From NCBI GenBank assembly GCA_039033995.1, contig JBCCBP010000016.1, positions 1-64,000 of the forward strand: a stretch of 64,000 bases of DNA, read 5' to 3'. The position numbers and the translations under genes were made by a program. This DNA is from CALBPI01 sp039033995. Its GTDB lineage: Bacteria; Pseudomonadota; Gammaproteobacteria; Steroidobacterales; Woeseiaceae. Of this stretch, positions 7,840 through 16,962 are shown one piece after another (within the stretch, counting starts at the first letter, position 1; every line of letters begins with the position of its first letter). The notes under the pieces were generated by a model that was not told the DNA's origin, ran no database searches, and saw nothing but the letters and a program-made list of their open reading frames with translations.

Positions 7840-9462
7840 ATGGGGAATTTCGAATCGAGCATCAACACCCGTGGCGAAGCGTTTTCGGCCAATCGCAGCA
7901 GCATGCTGGCGCTGGTAGCTCGGCTGGAAGAACTCAATCAACGCGGCGCCACACTCTCAGCAAAGCGCGCAGAGCGGTTCGCCGAACGCGGGCAACTGCT
8001 GCCTCGCGATCGCCTCGCTGCCCTGCTCGACCCCGGTATGCCGTTTTTTGCGATTGCGAATCTGGCCGGCTATCTGCAGGACAATAGCGATGAGGCAAAA
8101 TCGCTGCCCGGCGGCAATGTGATCGCTGGCATCGGCTTTATCGAAGGGGTGCGTTGCGTCATCTCCGTCAGCGACAGCGGCATTCAGGCCGGCGCACTGA
8201 CAGAACCCACGGCCTACCGCATTTTCAGGGCGCAGGAAATCGCACTGAAGCATAAGCTCCCGTTCGTTCACTGCGTCGAAAGTGCCGGTGCCAACCTGAT
8301 GCAGTATACCGTCGGCGGTTTCGTTGCCGGTGGCACCTTCTTTGCCAACCTCGCGCGACTGAGCGCTGCCGGTATTCCAGTGATCAATCTGTTGCACGGT
8401 TCATCGACGGCGGGCGGTGCTTATATGCCGGGGATGAGCGACTACGTCGTCGCTGTTCGCGATCGCGCCAAAGCGTTTCTCGCCGGTCCACCGTTATTGA
8501 AAGCGGCAACTGGCGAGATCGCAACCGACGAAGAGCTGGGCGGCGCGCTAATGCACGCAGAAGTCAGCGGCCTGGTCGAGTATCTGGCCGAGGACGATGC
8601 ACACGCAATCGAGATCGGACGCGACATCGTTAGCAAACTGCAATGGCAGCAGCGTTGTCCGCCGCAGCCAGCCCGATTATTTGCAGAGCCACGACTCGAC
8701 ATCGACGACATCGCCGGCATTGTGCCGCTGGACTACCGTAAGCCGTATGACGTGCGCGAGGTGATCGCGCGAATTGTCGACGGCTCAGACTTGCTCGATT
8801 TCAAGCCACGCTTTGGCGTCAGCACGGTTTGCGTACAAGCGGCGGTGTTCGGCCACGCCTGCGGCATCATCGCCAACAATGGCCCCATCGATCCTTCGGG
8901 TGCCGCCAAGGCCACGCAGTTCATGCAGCTGTGCGATCAAGCGGGCCATCCACTGATCTTTCTGCAAAACACCACGGGGTACCTGGTCGGCAAAGCCTAT
9001 GAACAAGGCGGCATGATCAAACACGGTTCGAAGATGATTCAGGCAGTAACGAATGTCGATGTCGCGAAGATCACAATTAACATTGGCGCCAGTTACGGGG
9101 CTGGCAACTACGGCATGTGCGGACGCGGCATGGCGCCGGACTTTTTGCTTACATGGCCCAATGCCCGCACCGGCGTTATGGGTGGCGATCAGGCAGCAAA
9201 AACGATGACCATGGTGAGCCGCGCAGCAGCCAAAGCCAAAGGCCGGGACTTGCCGGACGATATCGTCGCGCGGCAGGAATCGGAGCTAAGCGCATTATTT
9301 GACGGCCAGTCCGATGCGTTTTACACGTCCGGGCACATGCTCGATGACGGCATGATTGATCCCCGCGACACCCGCCGCGTGCTGGGTTTCTTGCTCGACA
9401 CGATCGCTGCGGGCGCGACGACAAACACCCGACCCAACAGTTTCGGGGTGGCAAGAATATGA
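7840..9462 (+). CDS. Acyl-CoA carboxylase carboxyltransferase (beta) subunit, geranyl/methylcrotonyl-CoA type
   Basis: Biotin-dependent carboxyltransferase, 540 residues, which transfers CO2 from carboxybiotin to an acyl-CoA. N- and C-terminal crotonase-like halves carry the oxyanion-hole motifs STAGGAYMPGMSD (N half) and SYGAGNYGMCGRGMAPDFL (C half), with FLQNTTGYLVGKAYEQGG between. It resembles AtuC/LiuB. Where I recall a Phe in the DHFG stretch of methylcrotonyl-CoA carboxylases, this protein appears to have Gly (VAGGTFFAN), which hints at room for a longer substrate. The alignment is from memory. It overlaps the following hydratase by the 4-nt ATGA. Confidence 0.9.
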   Translation: MGNFESSINTRGEAFSANRSSMLALVARLEELNQRGATLSAKRAERFAERGQLLPRDRLAALLDPGMPFFAIANLAGYLQDNSDEAKSLPGGNVIAGIGFIEGVRCVISVSDSGIQAGALTEPTAYRIFRAQEIALKHKLPFVHCVESAGANLMQYTVGGFVAGGTFFANLARLSAAGIPVINLLHGSSTAGGAYMPGMSDYVVAVRDRAKAFLAGPPLLKAATGEIATDEELGGALMHAEVSGLVEYLAEDDAHAIEIGRDIVSKLQWQQRCPPQPARLFAEPRLDIDDIAGIVPLDYRKPYDVREVIARIVDGSDLLDFKPRFGVSTVCVQAAVFGHACGIIANNGPIDPSGAAKATQFMQLCDQAGHPLIFLQNTTGYLVGKAYEQGGMIKHGSKMIQAVTNVDVAKITINIGASYGAGNYGMCGRGMAPDFLLTWPNARTGVMGGDQAAKTMTMVSRAAAKAKGRDLPDDIVARQESELSALFDGQSDAFYTSGHMLDDGMIDPRDTRRVLGFLLDTIAAGATTNTRPNSFGVARI

Positions 9463-10247
9463 GTGCAGAGACGATCCTCACAACACTCGACCGGGGTTGG
9501 CTCACCATCACTCTGAATCAGCCCGCCAACCGCAATGCGCTGAGCGATGCGATGGTCGCCGATGTGTCGAGCGTGTTAACCGCAGTCGCAGACGATCGAG
9601 ACGTTCGTGGCATTACCTTCCGTGGCGCAGGCAAAGTGTTTTGCGCGGGTGGCGATCTAAAGGGCTTCCAGCGCGAACTAAACGAGGCATCACTGGCGAC
9701 CATCAATGCCGTTAGTCGGCGCGCTGGCGGGTTGTTCCACCAGATCAATGAAATGCCGCAGGTCGTCGTCATGCTCGTACACGGCGCTGCGATCGCCGGT
9801 GGTCTCGGCATGATGTGCGCAGGCGATATCGTCGCTGTCACAGCAGACACCCGCTTTGCACTGACCGAAACCCAGTTGGGCATCGTGCCGGCACAAATCG
9901 CGCCGTTGGTAATACAACGAGCGGGGCAGGCAACCGCACGACGACTGATGCTGACCGGCGCTCGCTTCGATGCGCAACAGGCACAGACGTTTGGGCTCGC
10001 CGACTTTGTCGTTGACGATGGCGATGCGCTCAATGCGATAGAGAGCCAGATGCAAACCGATGTCAGGCGCTGCGCGCCGGGTGCGGTAGCCGCGACCAAG
10101 TCTTTGTTGCGTTCGCTGACAGGCCTGCAGCGTACGACACTTATCGACAACGCCGCAGAGGTGTTTGCCGAGCGACTGGCGAGCGACGAAGGCCGCGAGG
10201 GCATCGGCGCATTTATCGAGAAGAGAGCGCCACGGTGGCACGAATGA
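9459..10247 (+). CDS. Enoyl-CoA hydratase/isomerase family protein (AtuE/LiuC-like)
   Basis: Crotonase-fold enzyme of 262 residues, likely hydrating the carboxylated enoyl-CoA made by the flanking carboxylase. Visible features are the oxyanion segment KVFCAGGDLKGF (about 64-75), the second oxyanion turn HGAAIAGGLGMMCAGDI, and the acidic ETQLGIVPAQ region, which holds the usual catalytic Glu. Length is normal for the family. Start and stop codons overlap both neighbours (ATGA), so it is translationally coupled and probably part of one pathway module. The exact substrate (methylglutaconyl- or isohexenylglutaconyl-CoA) is inferred only from context. Confidence 0.88.
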   Translation: MSAETILTTLDRGWLTITLNQPANRNALSDAMVADVSSVLTAVADDRDVRGITFRGAGKVFCAGGDLKGFQRELNEASLATINAVSRRAGGLFHQINEMPQVVVMLVHGAAIAGGLGMMCAGDIVAVTADTRFALTETQLGIVPAQIAPLVIQRAGQATARRLMLTGARFDAQQAQTFGLADFVVDDGDALNAIESQMQTDVRRCAPGAVAATKSLLRSLTGLQRTTLIDNAAEVFAERLASDEGREGIGAFIEKRAPRWHE

Positions 10248-12202
10248 GACGGCTGCAGCGTATTCTGGTTGCGAACCGCGGCGAGATTGCCTGCCGTGTT
10301 ATTCGAACCATTCGGCAAGAAGGTCGATTTGCCATTGCAGTCTACTCAGAGGCGGATGCCACAGCACCGCATGTCGTGGCAGCCGATGCCGCACTACCGA
10401 TCGGTGAGTCAGCAGCGACAGCCTCGTATCTCAACATTGCACGCATCATTGAAGCCGCGCGGGAGTCACGAGCCGATGCGATCCATCCCGGATACGGGTT
10501 CTTATCAGAGAATCCCGCACTTGCTAAAGCGTGCACGGCAGCGGGCATTACGCTGATCGGTCCATCGGCCGAATCGATGGCTATCATGGGTAACAAGGCC
10601 GCTGCCAAACGGCGCATGGTCAGCGCGGGCGTGCCGTGTGTGCCTGGCTACCAGGCAGATGACCAATCTGACGCTCGGTTGATCGAAGCAGCGGCCGAAA
10701 TCGGCTACCCGTTGATGGTCAAAGCCTCCGCTGGCGGCGGTGGTCGCGGCATGCGGCTTGTTCGCGCGGCGAGCGACCTGGCCGATGCGTTGCGACTTGC
10801 CCGCACCGAAGCACTGTCCGCTTTTGGCGATGATGCGCTGATCCTCGAACGCGCCATCGCGTCGCCACGACATGTAGAGATTCAAATTCTCGCCGACCAA
10901 CACGGCCACACCGTTCATCTCGGCGAGCGTGATTGCTCCGTGCAACGACGTCACCAGAAAATCATCGAGGAGGCGCCCAGCCCCGTGGTTGACGATGCGC
11001 TGCGCGCACGCATGGGTGCTGCTGCGGTTGCCGCCGCGCAAGACATCGACTATGTCGGCGCCGGCACCGTCGAGTTCTTGCTGGATGACACCGGAGAGTT
11101 TTATTTTCTGGAAATGAACACACGCTTGCAGGTCGAACACCCGGTCACAGAAATGATCACGGGGCTGGATCTTGTCGCGCTGCAAATCAACGTCGCCGAA
11201 GGCGCGCCGCTGCCGTTTGATCAATCACAGGTCTCGATGAGCGGACATGCGATGGAAGCGCGACTGTATGCCGAAGATCCGAACAGAGACTTCATGCCAG
11301 CGGTCGGCGATGCGCTGCTATGGCAAGTTTCAGGGTCCGCCCGCACAGACGCTGGCATCGAGACGGGCAGCACGATCTCACCCTTCTATGATCCGATGGT
11401 GGCGAAGATTATCGTCCACGGCGAATCGCGAGATACAGCGCGCCGTAAATTGATCGCCGCATTGCGCGAGACAACATTACTCGGTGTTCAGAACAATCGT
11501 GACTTCCTGATTCATGCTCTGGCGGACGAGACGTTTGCACGCGGAGCGGCGACAACAGCATTCATCGAAGAACAGATGCAAGCGCCACCTCACGATAACG
11601 CGGCGACTTTCGAGCTCGAGCAGCTTGCCGGCCTGGCCTGGTATCTGCACGAGCGTGCACGGTGTGCCGCGGCGGTTGGTGTTCGCGGATTACTGGGCTG
11701 GCGCAGTGATGGCGCACTCAGAAGCCGTTTCAGTGTTTTGCAGGACAATGTCGCGCGCCACCTGGACATCGTATCCGTCGGACCAGACGCACTCGATGTC
11801 GACGGCCAGCTTTTTGAAATTGTGTCTCAGGATACGCATCGCATTGTCTGCCAGAGCAACGGACAGGTCATCGCGTTTCATTACGTGCTCGATGAGCATC
11901 GGATACTGGTGGCGACCGGCGATCGCACCGGCACGATCATTCGCCCGCGTACCGGCGTCACAGCGGACCAGGCTCAGGGTGCCGGCGACGTCGTGGCACC
12001 GATGCATGGTCGCATCATCGACCTTACCGTCACAGCCGGCGATGTCGTCACCCAAGGCCAGACGCTCGCGGTCATCGAGGCGATGAAAATGCAGCACGAT
12101 ATTCTCGCGGGCGCCGCTGGTACCGTCGCTGCGGTGCACTGCGAAGCCGACCAGCAAGTGGACTCGGGCAGTGTCCTGATCGAAATTGAGGCGCACGACT
12201 GA
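10244..12202 (+). CDS. Acyl-CoA carboxylase alpha subunit: biotin carboxylase plus BCCP (AtuF/LiuD-like)
   Basis: A 652-residue subunit that carboxylates its own biotin with ATP and bicarbonate. The biotin carboxylase domain starts ILVANRGEIACRVIRT, has the ATP-grasp loop SAGGGGRGMR near 165, the active-site EMNTRLQVEHPVTE near 290 and the C-terminal HAMEARLYAEDP. A BT-like linker follows, then a biotinyl domain with the acceptor Lys in EAMKMQ near 614. I prefer ATG 10244 (ATGA overlap with the hydratase) to a GTG 9 nt upstream. It should assemble with the beta subunit at 7840-9462 into an alpha6beta6 enzyme. Confidence 0.93.
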   Translation: MRRLQRILVANRGEIACRVIRTIRQEGRFAIAVYSEADATAPHVVAADAALPIGESAATASYLNIARIIEAARESRADAIHPGYGFLSENPALAKACTAAGITLIGPSAESMAIMGNKAAAKRRMVSAGVPCVPGYQADDQSDARLIEAAAEIGYPLMVKASAGGGGRGMRLVRAASDLADALRLARTEALSAFGDDALILERAIASPRHVEIQILADQHGHTVHLGERDCSVQRRHQKIIEEAPSPVVDDALRARMGAAAVAAAQDIDYVGAGTVEFLLDDTGEFYFLEMNTRLQVEHPVTEMITGLDLVALQINVAEGAPLPFDQSQVSMSGHAMEARLYAEDPNRDFMPAVGDALLWQVSGSARTDAGIETGSTISPFYDPMVAKIIVHGESRDTARRKLIAALRETTLLGVQNNRDFLIHALADETFARGAATTAFIEEQMQAPPHDNAATFELEQLAGLAWYLHERARCAAAVGVRGLLGWRSDGALRSRFSVLQDNVARHLDIVSVGPDALDVDGQLFEIVSQDTHRIVCQSNGQVIAFHYVLDEHRILVATGDRTGTIIRPRTGVTADQAQGAGDVVAPMHGRIIDLTVTAGDVVTQGQTLAVIEAMKMQHDILAGAAGTVAAVHCEADQQVDSGSVLIEIEAHD

Positions 12203-13002
12203 TGCCGTTTTTTGAAGCCGCGGACTTTGTTGCCGAAAGCGAACAACTCGCCACGCCGACCGCCTCTCTGGATAACGCGACACTCGCGACCGAGACACAA
12301 TTTAAGAACTGGCGTATCGCTGACATTCTCGGACACCTTGCCATATGGAACGAAGCGGCCTGCATGACCTACGAAACTCCCGATGATTTCCAGCGTTTCA
12401 TGTCCAACATGCTGATGGCGCTGCAAAGCGGCCAAAGCATGCGCGAGTTCGAGGCTACAAAGCTCGGCGGATTGAGCGACGAGGCCGTTCGTGCGCGCTG
12501 GATGGAAAGCGTCGCCGACACAGGACGTGTTTTTGCCGATGCGGACCCGAAACACCGCGTCGCGTGGGGCGGACCCTCGATGAGTCTGCGATCCTGCCTG
12601 TCCGCCCGAATCATGGAAACCTGGGCGCATGGTCAGGCGATTTACGATGCGTTGGGTCAACAGCGACCGCGCACCGATCGGATCCGACATATCGTCGCGC
12701 TCGGCGTCAATACATTTGCCTTCAATTTCAAAACACATGGCAAAACGCCACCTGATCGTATGCCGTTCCTACAGCTCTCGGCACCCTCGGGCGATATCTG
12801 GTGTCACGGCGACGAAGCCAACAATGATCGCATCTGCGGCGAAGCCTTTGAGTTTTGCCAGGTCGTCACTCAGGTCCGCCACATCGACGACACGAACCTC
12901 ACGGTCACCGGTGACACCGCTCGGCAGTGGATGGCGATCGCACAGTGCTTTGCCGGTCCTGCGCATCCACCGCCGGCCCCCGGTTCACGATTTATCCGTT
13001 AG
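12202..13002 (+). CDS. TIGR03084-like DinB/maleylpyruvate-isomerase-fold metal-binding protein
   Basis: A 266-residue protein with the four-helix DinB/MDMPI layout: WRIADILGHLAIWNEAA near 35 and RIMETWAHGQAIYDALG near 137 supply the conserved metal-binding His residues. Members of the TIGR03084 group are found beside acyl-CoA catabolic genes, but their reaction is not known. Its ATG overlaps the TGA of the alpha subunit by one base, tying it to the carboxylase operon. It could be a thiol-dependent or metal-dependent transferase or isomerase. The family call is from remembered sequence pattern, not a search. Confidence 0.72.
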   Translation: MPFFEAADFVAESEQLATPTASLDNATLATETQFKNWRIADILGHLAIWNEAACMTYETPDDFQRFMSNMLMALQSGQSMREFEATKLGGLSDEAVRARWMESVADTGRVFADADPKHRVAWGGPSMSLRSCLSARIMETWAHGQAIYDALGQQRPRTDRIRHIVALGVNTFAFNFKTHGKTPPDRMPFLQLSAPSGDIWCHGDEANNDRICGEAFEFCQVVTQVRHIDDTNLTVTGDTARQWMAIAQCFAGPAHPPPAPGSRFIR

Positions 13003-13065
13003 TTTGTCGCGTCGATCAACGGCGTATACTCAACCATTCACAGCGTTCGCGAAGGGGACAGCGTC

Positions 13066-14151
13066 ATGCAAGTGCAACAATTTGAAGTCGACCGACAAAA
13101 TCTGGAGCGCCATCGGATACGAACCTATGATGCGTTGCCGCTCAGTGACGGCGAGATACGCGTCGCCGTCGATCGATTTGCGCTCACCGCCAACAACATC
13201 ACCTATGGTGTCGTTGGCGAAAAGATCGGCTATTGGCAATTTTTTCCGTGTCCGGACGAATGGGGCATGATCCCGGTCTGGGGTTTTGCAGATGTGACTG
13301 AATCACGGCACAACGAGATCGGCGTCGGTGAACGACTCTACGGATACTGGCCAATGGCGACGCACCTGACGATGCAGCCGGGCAAGGTCGCCGAACAAAG
13401 ATTGACCGACGGTGCCGCACATCGCGCGAACCTGCCACCGGTTTACAACGGTTACGCGCGCTGCCAGCGGGAGCCCCACTACGACCCGGCGATGGATAGC
13501 GCACGCATGCTATTGTTTCCACTGTATGCGACGTCATTTTGTTTGTACGACTATCTCGTAGACAACGACTATTTCGGCGCTGAGCAAGTGATCATTCCAA
13601 GCGCCTCTTCGAAAACGTCGATCGGACTTGCCTATGCGCTGGCCGATGATGCGCAAGCGAAGCCCGCTGTCGGTATTACGTCGGCCGGCAATCTCGCCAA
13701 GACGCAAGCACTCGGACTGTACGACGACGTACTAACCTACGACGACATCTTGTCGGTGCCTGACCGACCCACTGTGATTGTCGATATGTCCGGCAATGGT
13801 CCGGTACTGGCTGCGCTGCATCAACACCTTGGCGACAACATGAAGTACACGTCAAACGTCGGCTTGACGCATTACGATGACAACCAGATGGTCGAGGGGT
13901 TTATCGCTGCACGCAGCAAAATGTTCTTTGCACCCGGCCACATGCAAAAGCGTGCCAAAGACTGGGGTCCTGGCGAGTTCGAGAAAAAGGCTTTCGCTTT
14001 CTGGCACAGCGCGGCGACACGCAGCAGTGATTGGCTCAGCTACGAATACGTGGATGGCATGGGCGCGATGCCGGACGCCTATGCATCTGTATTAGCCGGC
14101 AACATCAGTCCGGAAACAGGACTGATCTTGTCCCCTACCGACGGCGAGTAA
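13066..14151 (+). CDS. DUF2855 family protein (MDR-like reductase fold)
   Basis: A 361-residue protein resembling DUF2855, a divergent medium-chain-reductase family: an N-terminal segment with LTANNITYGVVGEKIGYWQFF and a C-terminal Rossmann-like half (SSKTSIGLAYALAD, then VIVDMSGNGPVLAALHQHLG). No zinc-ligand set is apparent. A strong AAGGGG precedes the ATG, and 63 nt separate it from the metal-binding protein gene. It probably reduces an intermediate of the same acyl-CoA pathway. That role is inferred from context, as no member is known to me to be characterised. Confidence 0.75.
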   Translation: MQVQQFEVDRQNLERHRIRTYDALPLSDGEIRVAVDRFALTANNITYGVVGEKIGYWQFFPCPDEWGMIPVWGFADVTESRHNEIGVGERLYGYWPMATHLTMQPGKVAEQRLTDGAAHRANLPPVYNGYARCQREPHYDPAMDSARMLLFPLYATSFCLYDYLVDNDYFGAEQVIIPSASSKTSIGLAYALADDAQAKPAVGITSAGNLAKTQALGLYDDVLTYDDILSVPDRPTVIVDMSGNGPVLAALHQHLGDNMKYTSNVGLTHYDDNQMVEGFIAARSKMFFAPGHMQKRAKDWGPGEFEKKAFAFWHSAATRSSDWLSYEYVDGMGAMPDAYASVLAGNISPETGLILSPTDGE

Positions 14152-14155
14152 TGTG

Positions 14156-15943
14156 ATGAGTCAGTTCGCCGTTCGCCTCGCTGTACTCATTGGCCTGGTA
14201 CTGGCGATCACCAGTCGTGGCGCCAGTGCAGACAAGCGCATCGCGATCACATTCGACGATGCACCGCGCGGCGCCGGTGCATTGATGCCCGCCGAGCAAC
14301 GCACGCGCATGCTGATCGATGCGCTGGCCGCAGCGGACGTCGAAGGTGCGATGTTCTTCTCGACGGGCAAGAATCTGGACAATCGCGGCAGCGAGGGCGA
14401 GGCTCGCCTGCGTCAGTATGTCGAAGCAGGACACACGCTGGCCAACCATTCATACGCGCATGGCTCGGCGGATGGTATGCCGGCGGATGCGTTCATCGCG
14501 GATGTCGAGCGCGCACACGAACAGCTGCGCGATTTCGACGGTTACCAGCCGTGGTTTCGATTTCCGTTTCTGAACGAGGGCGGCTCAATCGAACGGCGCG
14601 ATGCGATCCGCGCGGGGCTGACGCGTCTTGGTCTCGAACAGGGTTATGTGACCGTCGACAACTACGACTGGTATCTGCAAGCGTTGTTCGATGAAGCCGT
14701 GAACAGCAAGCAGCCCGTCAACATCGATGGCTGGCGTGACCTTTACGTGAAAGTATTACTCGAAGCGGTCGCGTTTTACGATCAGATCGCGATCGATACA
14801 CTGGGGCGATCCCCTGCCCATACCCTGCTGTTGCACGAAAATGACCTGGCTGCCTTGTTTATCGATGATTTGTGCGCTGCGTTGCGCGAGCGCGGTTGGG
14901 AAATCATCCCGGCAACGGAAGCCTATCAGGACCCACTCAGCGGTGACCTGCCAGATACGTTGTTCCTCGGCCAGGGTCGCGTCGCAGCGCTGGCGCGCGC
15001 GGCCGGCACATCACCCCGTCAGTTAGTTCACCCTTGGGAAAGCCAGTCCGCCTTGCGTGCGCTGGCGGTCGATGCCGGTCTGGCGGCACTCGCAACAGGA
15101 GCCTACCTCGATCAACCAACCCCGGGTATCACCCCCGAAAAATTCGCGCCGGGTGTTCTGTCGCTGCCTGGTCGTTATGAGTATGGTCTAAACGCCTCGG
15201 CCGACGGTCGTGAGCTATTTTTTGCAGTGGCCAATGAAGACCATCGTGGCGAAATCCACCAAATGCGCTGGGAAGACGGTGCCTGGTCTAACGCTGAGCC
15301 GATCCTGGTACACCCGACCTATAGCTTCGCCGACCCGTATCTATCGCGGGACGGCACGCGGTTGTATTTCATTTCATCGCGCCCGAAACCGGGGACCGAC
15401 TTCGTTGGGCAATACGATATCTGGTATGCCACGCGTCTGCGTGATGGTTGGTCGGAGCCTCGGCAGATTGAAGGCACCGTGAACACCGACAACAACGAGT
15501 ATTACGTATCGTTCACCGATGACGGCACGCTGGCGTTTGCCTCCAATATCCTGTCCGAGAGCGATAGTGACTATGACATCTTCCTTGCCGAGCTGGAGAA
15601 TGGCGCCTACACACAACCCCGCAAGCTGACCGGTCGTGCCAATACCAAAGCTTACGAAGCTGACCCGTTCATCGCTTACGACAGTAGCTACGTGCTCTAC
15701 AGTACAACGCGACGTTATGGTGCCGGCATGCGAGACATCTTCATCAGTTTTCGCGAACCCGATGGCAGTTGGTCCCGTGGCTTCATGCTCGGCAACGGCA
15801 TCAATACCGATAAGCTGGAATTTTGCCCGTCGGTGACACGGGATGGTCGCTTCCTGTTTTACACGAGTAACGAGGATATCTATTGGGTTGATGCCGCCGT
15901 TATCGAACTCGCCCGTGAGCGCTGGCGAGCCGGGGATGACTGA
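14156..15943 (+). CDS. Exported NodB polysaccharide deacetylase fused to a PD40 beta-propeller
   Basis: A 595-residue secreted protein. An N-terminal signal sequence (about 1-25) precedes a NodB domain with AITFDDAPRG (metal-binding Asp, catalytic Asp) and the HTLANHSYAH His pair, which are the metal ligands of carbohydrate esterase family 4. From about residue 335 there are repeated WD40-like PD40 blades (NASADGRELFF, LSRDGTRLYFISSRP, DGTLAFASN, TRDGRFLFYTSN). A GTG lies just upstream at 14153; I prefer the ATG. It follows the DUF2855 gene by 4 nt and overlaps the next gene by 8 nt. The deacetylase plus propeller architecture is uncommon, and the substrate is unknown. Confidence 0.82.
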   Translation: MSQFAVRLAVLIGLVLAITSRGASADKRIAITFDDAPRGAGALMPAEQRTRMLIDALAAADVEGAMFFSTGKNLDNRGSEGEARLRQYVEAGHTLANHSYAHGSADGMPADAFIADVERAHEQLRDFDGYQPWFRFPFLNEGGSIERRDAIRAGLTRLGLEQGYVTVDNYDWYLQALFDEAVNSKQPVNIDGWRDLYVKVLLEAVAFYDQIAIDTLGRSPAHTLLLHENDLAALFIDDLCAALRERGWEIIPATEAYQDPLSGDLPDTLFLGQGRVAALARAAGTSPRQLVHPWESQSALRALAVDAGLAALATGAYLDQPTPGITPEKFAPGVLSLPGRYEYGLNASADGRELFFAVANEDHRGEIHQMRWEDGAWSNAEPILVHPTYSFADPYLSRDGTRLYFISSRPKPGTDFVGQYDIWYATRLRDGWSEPRQIEGTVNTDNNEYYVSFTDDGTLAFASNILSESDSDYDIFLAELENGAYTQPRKLTGRANTKAYEADPFIAYDSSYVLYSTTRRYGAGMRDIFISFREPDGSWSRGFMLGNGINTDKLEFCPSVTRDGRFLFYTSNEDIYWVDAAVIELARERWRAGDD

Positions 15944-16901
15944 CGCACCGCAGCGCGTCTTGCTCGCGGGTGCGAGCGGCTACATCGGCCGCCGCGTCGC
16001 CGAGACTCTCGTTGCTCGCGGCTGTCAGGTGATTGCGCTGACACGCTCCGAGCCAACAGCCAGTAAAATGCAAACTGACTCGATCGTGGCCGATGTCACC
16101 GATGCGGATAGCTTGAGCGATGCACTGCGCAACACACGAGCGCACAGCGTTATTTCGTGTCTGGCGTCACGCACCGGTGTCAGCGAAGACAGCTGGCTCG
16201 TGGACCATCAAGCCAATCGAAATCTACTGGCCACCTGTCGCGATCTCGGTGCTGAGCATTTCGTTTTGCTGTCGGCGATTTGCGTGCAAAAACCACAGCT
16301 CGCGTTTCAACACGCCAAGCTCGCGTTCGAAAATGAACTGAAGAACAGCGGCATTGGCTACAGCATTGTTCGCCCCACGGCGTTCTTCAAATCGTTGTCC
16401 GGGCAGGTTCAACGGGTTCTCAACAACAAGCCTTTCCTCGTATTCGGCGACGGCATGCTGACTGCGTGCAAGCCGATCAGCGCGGAGGATATGGCGGCGT
16501 ACCTGTGCGACTGTCTGGTCGATACAGACAAACGCAATCGCGTTTTGCCGATCGGCGGTCCTGGCCCGGCACTAACCGCGCGTGAGCAGGGTCAGCTACT
16601 ATTTGACGCAGTGGGCAAACCAGCGCGGTTCCGCTCGGTATCGCCACGTCTTTTCAAAATACTGGGATGGATGCTGGCGCTGCCTGCCTGGGTGTCGCGC
16701 GCCGCAGCGACACGCCGAGAGTTACTGCGTATCGGACACTACTATGCGACCGAGTCGATGCTTGTCTGGGACCCTGTCGGCGACCACTACGACGCCGATG
16801 CAACGCCTGAGTATGGGCGCGATACGCTGGCGGCGCACTATCAGCGTCTCGTCACCGAAGGTGACAACGATACGGAACTCGGCGAGCACAAACTGTTCTG
16901 A
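15936..16901 (+). CDS. BciA-like NAD(P)-dependent reductase (divinyl chlorophyllide 8-vinyl-reductase family)
   Basis: A 321-residue atypical SDR: N-terminal LLAGASGYIGRRVAE nucleotide-binding loop, then VISCLASRTG, FVLLSAICVQKP, AFQHAKLAFE, SIVRPTAFFKSLSGQV and YATESMLVWDP. These blocks match what I remember of BciA, the chlorophyll 8-vinyl reductase. No photosynthesis gene is present in this window, so the protein may act on another tetrapyrrole or an unrelated quinone or enone. The ATG at 15936 overlaps the preceding stop by 8 nt, while an upstream in-frame start at 15843 would lie inside the previous gene. Confidence 0.82.
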   Translation: MTDAPQRVLLAGASGYIGRRVAETLVARGCQVIALTRSEPTASKMQTDSIVADVTDADSLSDALRNTRAHSVISCLASRTGVSEDSWLVDHQANRNLLATCRDLGAEHFVLLSAICVQKPQLAFQHAKLAFENELKNSGIGYSIVRPTAFFKSLSGQVQRVLNNKPFLVFGDGMLTACKPISAEDMAAYLCDCLVDTDKRNRVLPIGGPGPALTAREQGQLLFDAVGKPARFRSVSPRLFKILGWMLALPAWVSRAAATRRELLRIGHYYATESMLVWDPVGDHYDADATPEYGRDTLAAHYQRLVTEGDNDTELGEHKLF

Positions 16902-16962
16902 TAGTGCAGGGACTGCGGTGACGCCGTAGACTGGGCAGCTGGTTGGCACAGGACAAAAATGC

